From contig NZ_JAGIQL010000064.1 in the NCBI RefSeq assembly GCF_017813245.1, positions 1 through 34,789 on the forward strand: a DNA stretch of 34,789 nucleotides, in the 5' to 3' direction. The notes below the pieces were generated by a model that saw nothing but the letters and a program-made list of their open reading frames with translations, was not told where the DNA came from and did no database searches. Every line of letters begins with the position of its first letter. Position 1 is the first letter of the stretch. Position numbers and translations under genes: made by a program. This DNA comes from Streptomyces montanisoli. GTDB taxonomy: Bacteria > Actinomycetota > Actinomycetes > Streptomycetales > Streptomycetaceae. Shown here one piece after another: positions 10,363 through 19,578 of this stretch.

Positions 10363-10809
10363 TCATGCCAGCCGCTTCACCAGCGTGTACTCCGTGATGC
10401 CCGGCGGGTAGTCCTCGATCCTCGCCACCACCTCGTAGCCCTGCTTGACGTAGAACCCCGGGGCCTGGAAGTCCCACGTCTCCACCCGGCTGCGCGCGCA
10501 GCCGCGCTCCTCGCGTGCGACGCGTTCCGCCTCCGCGAGTAGTCGCGCGCCGAGGCGGGCGCCGCGGTGGCGGCCCTCCACCCACAGCAGGTCCACGTGG
10601 AGCCAGCGCGCCCAGGTCCGGCCCGCTAGGCCGCCCGCGAACACCCCCGTGGCTTCCTCCGACAGCCAGATGTGCAGGGGCACTTCGTCCTCCTGCGGTG
10701 TGCCACGCAGCGCCCTGAGGGTCGGGGAGCGCTGGGTGTTCGTCTCGCGCAGGCGCTCCCGGAGCAGCACGTGCCGGTCCCTGTCGGCCTTCGTCTCCAT
10801 TCGGAACAT
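10363..10809 (-). CDS. GNAT-family N-acetyltransferase
   Basis: 148 residues with a GNAT core: HIWLSEEATGVFAGGLAGRTWARWLHVDLLWV forms the central strands, the acetyl-CoA loop is RHRGARLGARLL (80-91), and GFYVKQGYEVVARIEDYPPG (118-137) is the usual C-terminal 'F-Y-x-K-x-G-Y' segment. The substrate is unknown; the architecture resembles small-molecule or amine acetyltransferases. Start at 10809 (MFRMETK) is preferred over 10800. It is preceded by TAGTGT seven bases before the ATG, which could be a -10 for leaderless transcription, or the GTGGGG could act as SD. A MITE-like element ends 14 bases upstream, so the original promoter has been displaced or replaced. Convergent with galK. Confidence 0.85.
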   Translation of the reverse strand: MFRMETKADRDRHVLLRERLRETNTQRSPTLRALRGTPQEDEVPLHIWLSEEATGVFAGGLAGRTWARWLHVDLLWVEGRHRGARLGARLLAEAERVAREERGCARSRVETWDFQAPGFYVKQGYEVVARIEDYPPGITEYTLVKRLA

Positions 10810-10820
10810 ACGCCCCACAC

Positions 10821-10985
10821 TAACGACCTGGGGCGCAATAGAGAGCGGGCTCCCGACGCCCTGCGGTCCGCCTCCGGCGTTGTCGTCAGTCGCCGACGCT
10901 CCGCGTCGACTCCCTCCTCCGCCTTGGATGCGAAGCCGCAGGACGCCGCTCGCTGATCCACTCTCTATTGCGCCCCAGGCCGTAA
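10821..10985. mobile_element. MITE-like element with 22-bp terminal inverted repeats
   Basis: A 159-base non-coding element (10824-10982). Its ends are 22-base terminal inverted repeats (10824-10845 and 10961-10982) matching at 21 of 22 positions, with the shared core CCTGGGGCGCAATAGAGAG. It is flanked by a 3-base direct repeat TAA (10821-10823, 10983-10985), the look of a target-site duplication. No transposase fits inside, so it would need a helper in trans. A TNA target duplication is known for some IS5-family groups, so a parent of that kind is plausible but unproven. It lies between the GNAT gene and its upstream sequence. Confidence 0.75.
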
Positions 10986-11040
10986 GCACGGAGATCGGCC
11001 AGTTCTGCGTTTTCCCTTCCGCTCGCGGCCCTCAGCCGTA

Positions 11041-11081
11041 CCCTGATGTCCAGCACCGGTGGGGGCCGGTGCTGATCAGGG
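11041..11081. promoter_or_regulatory. Compound stem-loop upstream of the LuxR-type regulator
   Basis: Nested inverted repeats: the inner stem AGCACCGG (11052-11059) pairs with CCGGTGCT (11066-11073); the outer stem CCCTGAT (11041-11047) pairs with ATCAGGG (11075-11081). A TACCCT hexamer overlaps the left edge and may be a -10. It could be an operator, a 5'-UTR structure or a terminator of readthrough into the regulator. Confidence 0.5.
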
Positions 11082-11219
11082 GTGAAGTCGGTCGGGCGTG
11101 ACGCCCGGGGTGGGTCGGCGGTCTCGGACGGCGGCGGCCGCACCGAGGACCGGCGGACCCGCGTGCCGGGCGCCGCGCCGTCGTCGCTTTCGCTCCCCGC
11201 CTTATGGGGGTGTCCTTCA
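11082..11219. other. Probable 5' leader of the LuxR-type regulator
   Basis: Open in the frame of the downstream regulator but with composition and residues (Gly/Arg/Pro-rich, no receiver homology) that do not look coding. A GGGGG SD lies at 11206-11210. Taken as untranslated leader. Confidence 0.4.
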
Positions 11220-12116
11220 GTGGTACGCATCAGGGTATTGGTGGTCGACGACCACCGGATCTTCGCAGAATCGCTCGCCGCCGCGCTCGCGGCCGAGCCC
11301 GACGTCGAGGTGGCGGCCGCGGGCAGCGGCCCGGCCGCCCTGCGCTGTCTCGAACGGGCGGCGGCCGAGGGCCGCCGTTTCGACGTGATGCTGGTCGACG
11401 CGGATCTCGGCGCGGCCGTCCCGGCCGCCCGGGCCAGACCCGCGTCCGGCCACGCCGGCCGCTCGTACGCGGGGCCGTACGCGACGGCCACGGCCACGGC
11501 CGCGACGGCCACCGCCGCGACCGCCACGGCCGTCGCCGGCGGCGCGAAGGCCGCCGCCCGGGGCCTTCAGGAGCCCGCGGGCGAGCTGGTGTTCGTGGAC
11601 GGGCTCTCGCTCGTCGCGGGCGTCAGGACGTCGCGTCCCTCCGTCCGCACCGTCGTGCTCGCCGAGCGCGACGACCCGCGCCGCGCCGCGCTCGCGCTCC
11701 AGGCGGGCGCGTCCGGCTGGGTCGCCAAGGATTGCTCGCTGCAGCGGCTGCTCGCCGTCGTCAGGGGCGTCCTGCGGGACGAGACGCACCTGCCGCCCGC
11801 GCTCCTCACGGGCGTCCTCAAGGAGCTGACGGCGGCGCGCAAGCACCGCACGGAGAGCGAGCGCCTGGTCGAGTCGCTGACGCCGCGCGAGCGCGAGGTG
11901 CTGCGCTGCATGGTCGCGGGCCTCGGCCGCAAGGCCGTCGCCGAGCGGCTGTTCCTCTCGCCGCACACCGTACGCACGCACATGCAGAACGTGCTCGGCA
12001 AGCTCGGCGTGCACTCCACGCTCGCCGCCGTGGCGCTGGCGCGCAGGGCCGGCGTCGGCCCCGCCGAGCTATCCGGGCCCGGGGACGTTGTCGAACGGGG
12101 CGGTCAGCTGGCGTAG
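11220..12116 (+). CDS. Orphan LuxR/NarL-type response regulator with insert in receiver
   Basis: 298 residues, longer than the usual 210-230. The receiver starts VRIRVLVVDDHRIF (acidic pair D10-D11) and keeps the phosphoacceptor D60 (DVMLVDADL) and the conserved K170 (GWVAKD). Those two are normally about 52 residues apart; here they are 110 apart, because about 58 residues are inserted after strand 3, including a low-complexity Ala/Thr run (YATATATAATATAATATAVA, about 86-105). The C-terminal LuxR HTH is intact (about 220-278; LTPREREVLRCMVAGLGRKAVAERL...HTVRTHMQNVLGKL). No sensor kinase is adjacent. GTG 11220 is chosen because the receiver begins there and GGGGG lies 9 bases upstream. Its 3' end overlaps the convergent MarR gene by 48 bases. 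Confidence 0.87.
   Translation: MVRIRVLVVDDHRIFAESLAAALAAEPDVEVAAAGSGPAALRCLERAAAEGRRFDVMLVDADLGAAVPAARARPASGHAGRSYAGPYATATATAATATAATATAVAGGAKAAARGLQEPAGELVFVDGLSLVAGVRTSRPSVRTVVLAERDDPRRAALALQAGASGWVAKDCSLQRLLAVVRGVLRDETHLPPALLTGVLKELTAARKHRTESERLVESLTPREREVLRCMVAGLGRKAVAERLFLSPHTVRTHMQNVLGKLGVHSTLAAVALARRAGVGPAELSGPGDVVERGGQLA
11483..11535 (+). repeat. ACGGCC-type coding microsatellite in the receiver
   Basis: Degenerate hexamer repeats (ACGGCC, GCGACGGCC, ACCGCC) encode the Ala/Thr run inserted in the response-regulator receiver. Replication slippage in units of 3 or 6 would keep the frame, so length variation between strains is expected. Confidence 0.75.
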
Positions 12117-12572
12117 CAGGCCCGCGAGCTCCGCCCGCTGCGCGCGCGAGAGCTCGGCCAGGAGCGCGCGCTCCTGGTCGAGCAGCCCGGCCAGCGACTG
12201 GTCGGCGCGGTCCTGCCCCTCGCGGGTGAGCCGGACGAGCACGCCGCGCCGGTCGTTGGGGTCGGGCAGCCGCTCGACGAGGCCCTTCTTCGTGAGCCTG
12301 TCGATGCGGTTGGTCATCGTGCCCGACGTGACGAGGGTCTGCGTGAGCAGCTGGCCCGGGGAGAGCTGGTAGGGCGCGCCCGCGCGCCTCAGGGAGGTCA
12401 GCACGTCGAACTCCCACGGTTCGAGGCCGTGCTCGGTGAACGCGAGCCGGCGTGCGCGGTCCAGGTGCCGGGCGAGCCTGGACACGCGGCTGAGCACCTC
12501 GAGCGGTTCCACGTCGAGGTCGGGGCGCTCCCGGCGCCATGCTGCGACCAGTCGGTCGACCTCGTCCTCCAT
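12069..12572 (-). CDS. MarR-family transcriptional regulator
   Basis: 167 residues. The winged HTH is clear: LEPWEFDVLTSLRRAGAPYQLSPGQL (residues about 48-73) followed by TSGTMTNRIDRLTKKGLVERLPDPNDRRGVLVRLT, where DPNDRR is the wing with the conserved D-x-R. The helices on both sides would form the dimer interface. Such repressors usually bind a palindrome between themselves and a divergent target. A 20-base palindrome does lie between this gene and the divergent methyltransferase (12605-12624). I started at ATG 12572; the open frame further upstream crosses the operator and encodes no recognisable fold. The 3' end overlaps the convergent LuxR-type gene by 48 bases. Confidence 0.92.
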   Translation of the reverse strand: MEDEVDRLVAAWRRERPDLDVEPLEVLSRVSRLARHLDRARRLAFTEHGLEPWEFDVLTSLRRAGAPYQLSPGQLLTQTLVTSGTMTNRIDRLTKKGLVERLPDPNDRRGVLVRLTREGQDRADQSLAGLLDQERALLAELSRAQRAELAGLLRQLTAPFDNVPGPG

Positions 12573-12604
12573 GACGGTCAGTGTAATTGGTGCCTCGACA
12601 TGAA

Positions 12605-12624
12605 GTCTCTTGACGTCAAGATAC
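12605..12624. promoter_or_regulatory. MarR-type operator palindrome
   Basis: The perfect 14-base palindrome TCTTGACGTCAAGA (12608-12621) extends to a 20-base repeat with one mismatched pair (12605-12624). It lies 33 bases upstream of the MarR start and 106 before the methyltransferase. A weaker half-matching copy (CTCGACATGAAG) sits just to its left at about 12594-12605. The TTGACNTCAAG form is typical for MarR-family operators, so autoregulation and control of the divergent genes are likely. Confidence 0.75.
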
Positions 12625-12729
12625 CTGCGGGTGCAGTCTGGTGCCGCGCCGGCGCCGCTCCCTGGGCCGGTGACGGCCCCGGCCGGTCCACCACCCCGGC
12701 CCACCAGCGGCAGAACCGGAGGCACAGCC

Positions 12730-13557
12730 ATGCCCGTACACCCCGCGCCCGCCTGGGACCCCGCCCAGTACCTGCGGCACGAAGGCCACCGCACCCGCCC
12801 CTTCCTCGACCTCCTCGCCCGCGTCCAGGACCCGGCGGACCGCACAGGCCCCCTCGCCATCGCCGACATCGGCTGCGGCGCGGGCAACGTGACGGCGCTC
12901 CTCGCGGGCCGCTGGCCCGACGCCCGCATCACCGGCGTCGACTCGTCACAGGCCATGCTGGACCGCGCGCGCACCGAGTACGGCGGCCCCACGCCGGGCG
13001 GCGGCTCCATGGACTTCCACGAGGCCGACGCGGCCACCTGGACGCCGGGCGAGACCTACGACCTGATCGTGTCCAACGCCGCGCTCCAGTGGGTGCCGGG
13101 CCACCTCGCGTCGTTCCCCCGCTGGCTCGACGGCCTCGCGCCCGGCGGCACGTTCGCCTTCCAGGTGCCGGGCAACTTCACCTCGCCGAGCCACACGATC
13201 CTCGCCGATCTGTGCACGTCACCGCGGTGGCGTGGCCGCCTCGGCGGCGTGGAGCGCTTCCACCCCGTCCGCGACCCCGCCGAGTACCTCACGGCGCTGC
13301 TCGGCCTCGGCTGCGCGGCCGACGTGTGGGAGACGACGTACCTCCAGGTACTCCACGGCGAGGACCCCGTACTCGACTGGGTGAAGGGCACGGCCCTGCG
13401 CCCCGTCCTGACGGAACTGGACGGCGACGCCGACGCCGCCGCCGCGTTCACGGAGGAGTACCGGGCGCTGCTGCGGGAGGCCTACCCGCCGACTCCGCAC
13501 GGCACGGTCTTCCCCTTCCGCCGGCTGTTCGCGGTCGCGCGCAAGGACGCGGCCTGA
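12730..13557 (+). CDS. tam: Trans-aconitate 2-methyltransferase-like SAM methyltransferase
   Basis: 275 residues, class I SAM-dependent methyltransferase. Motif I is IADIGCGAGNVTALLA (about 44-59), the acidic SAM-ribose residue follows in ITGVDSSQAML, and the post-motif SNAALQWVPGH plus FPRWLDGLAPGGTFAFQVPGNF are the landmarks of the trans-aconitate methyltransferase group, as is the N-terminal WDPAQYLRHEGHRTRPFLDLLAR. That enzyme methylates trans-aconitate, an aconitase inhibitor formed from cis-aconitate, thereby detoxifying it. The SD GGAGG lies 8 bases before ATG 12730. The stop TGA shares one base with the ATG of the VOC gene. Divergent from a MarR gene, which probably regulates it. Confidence 0.85.
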   Translation: MPVHPAPAWDPAQYLRHEGHRTRPFLDLLARVQDPADRTGPLAIADIGCGAGNVTALLAGRWPDARITGVDSSQAMLDRARTEYGGPTPGGGSMDFHEADAATWTPGETYDLIVSNAALQWVPGHLASFPRWLDGLAPGGTFAFQVPGNFTSPSHTILADLCTSPRWRGRLGGVERFHPVRDPAEYLTALLGLGCAADVWETTYLQVLHGEDPVLDWVKGTALRPVLTELDGDADAAAAFTEEYRALLREAYPPTPHGTVFPFRRLFAVARKDAA

Positions 13558-13928
13558 TGGGCGCCGCCGCGCTCGACCACGTACAACTCGCCGCCCCGCC
13601 CGGCAGCGAGGCCGCGCTGCGCGCCTTCTACGCGGGCGCGCTCGGCATGACGGAGGTGCCCAAGCCGCCCGCGCTCGCGGCGCGTGGCGGCTGCTGGTTC
13701 CGCGACGGTGCGGCGCAGCTGCACCTGGGCGTCGAGGAGGACTTCCGCCCGGCGCGCAAGGCCCACCCGGCGCTGCGGGTGGACGGCATCGACGCGTACG
13801 CCGCCCGCCTGACGGCCCACGGCGCCGACGTCACCTGGGACGACGCGCTCCCGGGCCACCGCCGCTTCTACACCCACGACCCGGTCGGCAACCGCCTGGA
13901 GATCCTGGAGCCGGTCACGGGCGGCTGA
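13557..13928 (+). CDS. VOC (glyoxalase/bleomycin-resistance fold) protein
   Basis: 123 residues, one vicinal-oxygen-chelate module pair: ALDHVQLAAPPGSEAALRAFYAGALGMTEVPKP, a central GGCWFRDGAAQLHLGVE, and the C-terminal RRFYTHDPVGNRLEILEP. The potential metal ligands are H7 (DHVQL), H62 region (LHLG) and the E of NRLEILE, as in metal-dependent members. The substrate is unknown. It is translationally coupled to the methyltransferase (TGATG overlap), so the two products probably act in the same detoxification step or share a regulator. Confidence 0.87.
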   Translation: MGAAALDHVQLAAPPGSEAALRAFYAGALGMTEVPKPPALAARGGCWFRDGAAQLHLGVEEDFRPARKAHPALRVDGIDAYAARLTAHGADVTWDDALPGHRRFYTHDPVGNRLEILEPVTGG

Positions 13929-13934
13929 ACGTGG

Positions 13935-14537
13935 TCAGAGCCTTTGCAGCGCGGCCGACGAGATGTCGATGTCGATGTCGAACGGGACGGTGATCTTGAG
14001 CTGGTCGTGGTAGATGCCGGTCAGCGCGTAGGCCTGCGTCAGCGTGTCCAGGACGTACACGTGGACGACCGGGTGATGGTCGGTGCCGGCCTTCTCGACC
14101 AGCCAGAAGTGAGGGATGCCGGCCCTGGCGTACTTCACGGGCTTGGTCTCCCGGTCCCGTGACTCGGAGTCGGGCGAGACGACCTCGACGGCGAGCACGA
14201 CGTCTTTCACCTCGATGCGGCTCTCGTTCAGGTCTTCGGCGGCGGATGCAACGACGACCGAAACGTCTGGCTCAGGGGCGTTGCGGTGGTCCAACACCAC
14301 TGTCATCTCCCGATCGATCGCCAGGTCAGGCGGTACGGCATTGCGCAGACCAGTGATGAGCAGGTCAATCATCCGGGCGTGGAAGCGGCGCTGCGGACTC
14401 ACGAAGACGAGGCTCCCGTCGATCAGCTCGGTGTGCGGCGGGAGATCCGGGATCGTGAACAGGTCGTCCACGGTGTAGCCGTCCGGCGGTGGCACGGGCC
14501 AGCGGGATGCGTTGTCCAGCGGGGACTCGGCGGTCAA
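13935..14537 (-). CDS. Uma2-family (DUF820) restriction-endonuclease-fold protein
   Basis: 200 residues with the Uma2 signature: TVDDLFTIPDLPPHTELIDGSLVFVSPQRRFHARMI, then PEPDVSVVVASA, VLAVEVVSPDSESRDRETKPVKYARAGIPHFWLVE. The acidic residues of PDV and EVVSPDS and the Lys of K-x-x-K-Y fit a PD-(D/E)xK-like site. Uma2 proteins are abundant in Streptomyces and of unknown role. Start: the codon ATG at 14549 reads ATGGGAGGAACCTTG, so its own second and third codons form an ideal SD for the TTG at 14537; I therefore prefer TTG (product starting MTAESPLDNASRW), with ATG 14549 as alternative. Convergent with the VOC gene, 6 bases between stops. Confidence 0.85.
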   Translation of the reverse strand: MTAESPLDNASRWPVPPPDGYTVDDLFTIPDLPPHTELIDGSLVFVSPQRRFHARMIDLLITGLRNAVPPDLAIDREMTVVLDHRNAPEPDVSVVVASAAEDLNESRIEVKDVVLAVEVVSPDSESRDRETKPVKYARAGIPHFWLVEKAGTDHHPVVHVYVLDTLTQAYALTGIYHDQLKITVPFDIDIDISSAALQRL

Positions 14538-14644
14538 GGTTCCTCCCATGGACGGGACGCTATGGCCTCGCGTCCCACCGTAGCCGCCGCTCTCGGAGGC
14601 GTCACCGCAACGAGTGATCGACACGCGCCCCGGGCGCGAGGCCC

Positions 14645-15340
14645 TCAAACCTTGCGATGCCCTATCATCCGCGGCTTCGCCTCCAGGTTGCCCAGGCCGT
14701 GCCACGCCAGGTTCACCAGGTGCGCCGCGACCTCCGGCTTCTTCGGGCGGCGCGCGTCCACCCACCACTGGCCCGTCAGCGCGACCATCCCCACCAGCGC
14801 GTGCGCGTACAGCCCCGCCAGCTTCGGGTCGAAGCCCCGCGCCTTGAACTCCAGGCCCAGGATGTCCTCGACCTGCGTGGCGATGTCGCTGATCAGCGAC
14901 GCGAACGAGCCCGTCGACTGCGCGACCGGCGAATCGCGGACCAGGATGCGGAAGCCGTCCTTGTACGTCTCGATGTAGTCGAGCAGCGCGAACGCCGCCT
15001 GTTCGAGCAGCTCGCGCGGGTGTCCCGCCGTGAGCGCGCCCGTCACCATGTCGAGCAGCTGGCGCATCTCCCGGTCCACGACGACCGCGTACAGGCCCTC
15101 CTTGCCGCCGAAGTGCTCGTACACGACGGGCTTGGAGACCCCGGCCTTCGCCGCGATCTCCTCCACCGACGTGCCCTCGAAGCCCTTCTCGGCGAAGACT
15201 GTGCGGCCGATGTCGAGCAGCTGCTGGCGGCGCTCCGCGCCGGTCATGCGGACCCGGCGCGCACGCCGGACGGGGGCGGGCCGGCCACCGCCGGCACCGT
15301 TCGCACTGTTCGAACTCGTGTCGGTCGCCACGATCGCCAT
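14645..15340 (-). CDS. TetR-family transcriptional regulator
   Basis: About 231 residues. The N-terminal HTH is canonical: RRQQLLDIGRTVFAEKGFEGTSVEEIAAKAGVSKPVVYEHFGGKEGLYAVVVDREM. The C-terminal ligand-binding part contains LEQAAFALLDYIETYKDGFRIL and ALVGMVALTGQWWVDARRPKKPEVAAHLVNLAWHGL. An Asn/Ser/Gly-rich tail precedes the HTH, so the start is uncertain: ATG 15340 or 15343; no strong SD is visible. It lies downstream of the desaturase on the same strand, separated by a strong terminator and a triple 13-base repeat, so it may have its own promoter. TetR regulators next to desaturases often control membrane lipid genes (for example DesT in Pseudomonas); that role here is inference. Confidence 0.88.
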   Translation of the reverse strand: MAIVATDTSSNSANGAGGGRPAPVRRARRVRMTGAERRQQLLDIGRTVFAEKGFEGTSVEEIAAKAGVSKPVVYEHFGGKEGLYAVVVDREMRQLLDMVTGALTAGHPRELLEQAAFALLDYIETYKDGFRILVRDSPVAQSTGSFASLISDIATQVEDILGLEFKARGFDPKLAGLYAHALVGMVALTGQWWVDARRPKKPEVAAHLVNLAWHGLGNLEAKPRMIGHRKV

Positions 15341-15367
15341 CATGCCGCATCGGGCCCGGCGGACGGC

Positions 15368-15406
15368 GGGCCACATGCGTGGGCCACATGTACGGGCCAC
15401 ATGCGT
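15368..15406. repeat. Three tandem 13-bp repeats upstream of the TetR gene
   Basis: The unit GGGCCACATGCGT occurs at 15368-15380 and 15394-15406, with a variant GGGCCACATGTAC between them (15381-15393). Each contains the palindromic core CACATG(T/C)G, and phasing at 13 bases is regular. It lies 28 bases before the TetR start, so operator or promoter function is possible. Confidence 0.75.
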
Positions 15407-15435
15407 GGGGCGCGGGCCAGGGCCCGCGCCCCACG
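15404..15435 (-). terminator. Terminator of the desaturase gene
   Basis: A perfect hairpin with 15-base arms (15404-15418 and 15421-15435; arm CGTGGGGCGCGGGCC) and an AG loop, starting 3 bases beyond the desaturase stop codon. Its outer edge overlaps the third 13-base repeat, so structure and repeat are joined. Confidence 0.8.
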
Positions 15436-15437
15436 TC

Positions 15438-16451
15438 TCACGCCGCGCTCGACGGCGCCACCGCGCGCTTCGAACGGATGCGCGACGCGCTCGGCCACCG
15501 GACGTCGTGCGCCCAGCCGAACCGCTCGAACCAGCGGATCAGCCGCGCACTGGAGTCCAGCTGCCCGCGCAGCACCCCGTGGCGCGCGCACGTCGGGTCA
15601 GCGTGGTGCAGGTTGTGCCACGACTCGCCGCACGACAGGATCGCCAGCCACCACACGTTGCCGCTGCGGTCACGCGACTTGAACGGACGCTTGCCGACCG
15701 CGTGGCAGATCGAGTTGATCGACCACGTGACGTGGTGCAGCAGCGCCACCCGAACGAGCGACCCCCAGAAGAACGCCGTGAAGGCGCCCGTCCACGACCA
15801 CGTCGCCAGGCCCCCCACCAGCGGAGGCACCAGCAGCGACACCACCGTCCACAGCGCGAACTGCCGGGAGACCGTCCGAATGGCGGAATCCTTGATCAGG
15901 TCGGGCGCGTACTTGCCCTGCGGCGTCTGCTCCTCGTCGAACAGCCAGCCGATGTGCGCCCACCACAGGCCCTTCATCAGCGCGGGCAGCGTCTCGCCGA
16001 ACCGCCACGGCGAGTGCGGGTCGCCCTCCGCGTCCGAGAACTTGTGGTGCTTGCGGTGGTCGGCGACCCACCGCACGACCGGGCCCTCCACCGCCAGCGA
16101 GCCCATCACCGCCAGCACGATCCGCAGCGGCCGTTTCGCCTTGAACGAGCCGTGCGTGAAGTAGCGGTGGAAACCGATCGTGATGCCGTGGCAGCCGATG
16201 AAGTACATGGCCGCCATCAGCGCCAGGTCCAGCCAGCTGATCCCGCCCCACCGCCAGGCGAGCGGGATCGCCGCGACCAGCGCCACGAACGGGACGAAGA
16301 TGAACAGCAGCAGCGCCAGCTGCTCGACGGAGCGTTTCTTCTCGCCGCCGAGCGTGGCGGCGGGCAGCGGGTTTCCGCCGGGGAGCGGTCCACCGCCGGA
16401 CGGTGCGGGGTCGGGAGCGGAGTCCTCGATCACTTCGGGGCTTGTCGACAT
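15438..16451 (-). CDS. Membrane acyl-CoA/fatty acid desaturase
   Basis: 337 residues, integral-membrane di-iron desaturase of the stearoyl-CoA (delta-9) type. The three histidine boxes are intact: HRYFTH (95-100), HRKHH (132-136) and HNLHH (279-283). Membrane segments are visible at about 47-68 (LALLLFIFVPFVALVAAIPLAW), 74-93, 107-125 and two more around 195-235. It introduces a double bond into acyl chains using O2 and an electron-transfer partner not encoded here. Residues 1-45 are a Pro/Gly-rich soluble tail. ATG 16451 is preceded by AGGGGATCC. The gene is divergent from ppc; a palindrome 52-69 bases upstream of its start is a candidate operator for the neighbouring TetR protein. Confidence 0.92.
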   Translation of the reverse strand: MSTSPEVIEDSAPDPAPSGGGPLPGGNPLPAATLGGEKKRSVEQLALLLFIFVPFVALVAAIPLAWRWGGISWLDLALMAAMYFIGCHGITIGFHRYFTHGSFKAKRPLRIVLAVMGSLAVEGPVVRWVADHRKHHKFSDAEGDPHSPWRFGETLPALMKGLWWAHIGWLFDEEQTPQGKYAPDLIKDSAIRTVSRQFALWTVVSLLVPPLVGGLATWSWTGAFTAFFWGSLVRVALLHHVTWSINSICHAVGKRPFKSRDRSGNVWWLAILSCGESWHNLHHADPTCARHGVLRGQLDSSARLIRWFERFGWAHDVRWPSASRIRSKRAVAPSSAA

Positions 16452-16502
16452 GGGGATCCCCTGGGGTGAGTAATACGGCAGTTGCCCGGATACGGGTGCG
16501 TA

Positions 16503-16520
16503 ACCTACGGCATCGTAAGT
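16503..16520. promoter_or_regulatory. Candidate operator before the desaturase gene
   Basis: An 18-base imperfect palindrome, arms ACCTACG (16503-16509) and CGTAAGT (16514-16520) with a 4-base spacer; one mismatched pair. A further GCGTAACC half-site lies just left of it. It has the size of a TetR-type operator and sits in the desaturase-ppc intergenic region. Confidence 0.45.
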
Positions 16521-16597
16521 ATCGCAGCGCGCACCGTCGCCACAAGAGGACGAAGAACCCACGAAGAACCACTGGAAATCATCGGGCCCCTGGCACC

Positions 16598-16636
16598 TAT
16601 CCTGGGTCCGTCGGACAGCGCGGTCCGCACGGACCG
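16598..16636 (+). promoter_or_regulatory. ppc promoter -10 and duplicated GGTCCG palindromes
   Basis: TATCCT at 16598-16603 resembles a -10. Immediately downstream are two copies of a GGTCCG/CGGAC dyad: GGTCCGTCGGAC (16605-16616) and CGGTCCGCACGGACCG (16621-16636). They can also fold together as one longer stem (16605-16611 with 16629-16635, 16612-16616 with 16623-16627). This would be a repressor site at the transcription start or a 5'-UTR structure with alternative foldings. Confidence 0.5.
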
Positions 16637-16719
16637 GCTGCCGCGCAATACGACGGGCAGGCGGCCCGAAGCCTCCAGTACCCCTCCAGACGTGCTCGAA
16701 CACTCAAGGAGCCGCACCT

Positions 16720-19467
<2,748 letters not shown>

Positions 19468-19502
19468 CGCCGGCGGGGGCGCGCGTCGCGCGCACGCCCC
19501 AA

Positions 19503-19545
19503 TGGAGCGGGGCCGTACGGGACACTCCCGTACGGCCCCGCTCCA
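19503..19545. terminator. Strong bidirectional terminator after ppc
   Basis: A perfect hairpin with 19-base arms (19503-19521 and 19527-19545; arm TGGAGCGGGGCCGTACGGG) and a 5-base loop, 35 bases past the ppc stop and between two convergent genes, so it can serve both. Confidence 0.88.
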
Positions 19546-19578
19546 CATCCGGCGTCCGCCGCGCCCCCGCGCCATGCC

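Noticed and set aside
12069..13037. A MarR protein of 322 residues
   Set aside because: The upstream part crosses the operator and the methyltransferase gene antisense; the MarR fold begins after ATG 12572.
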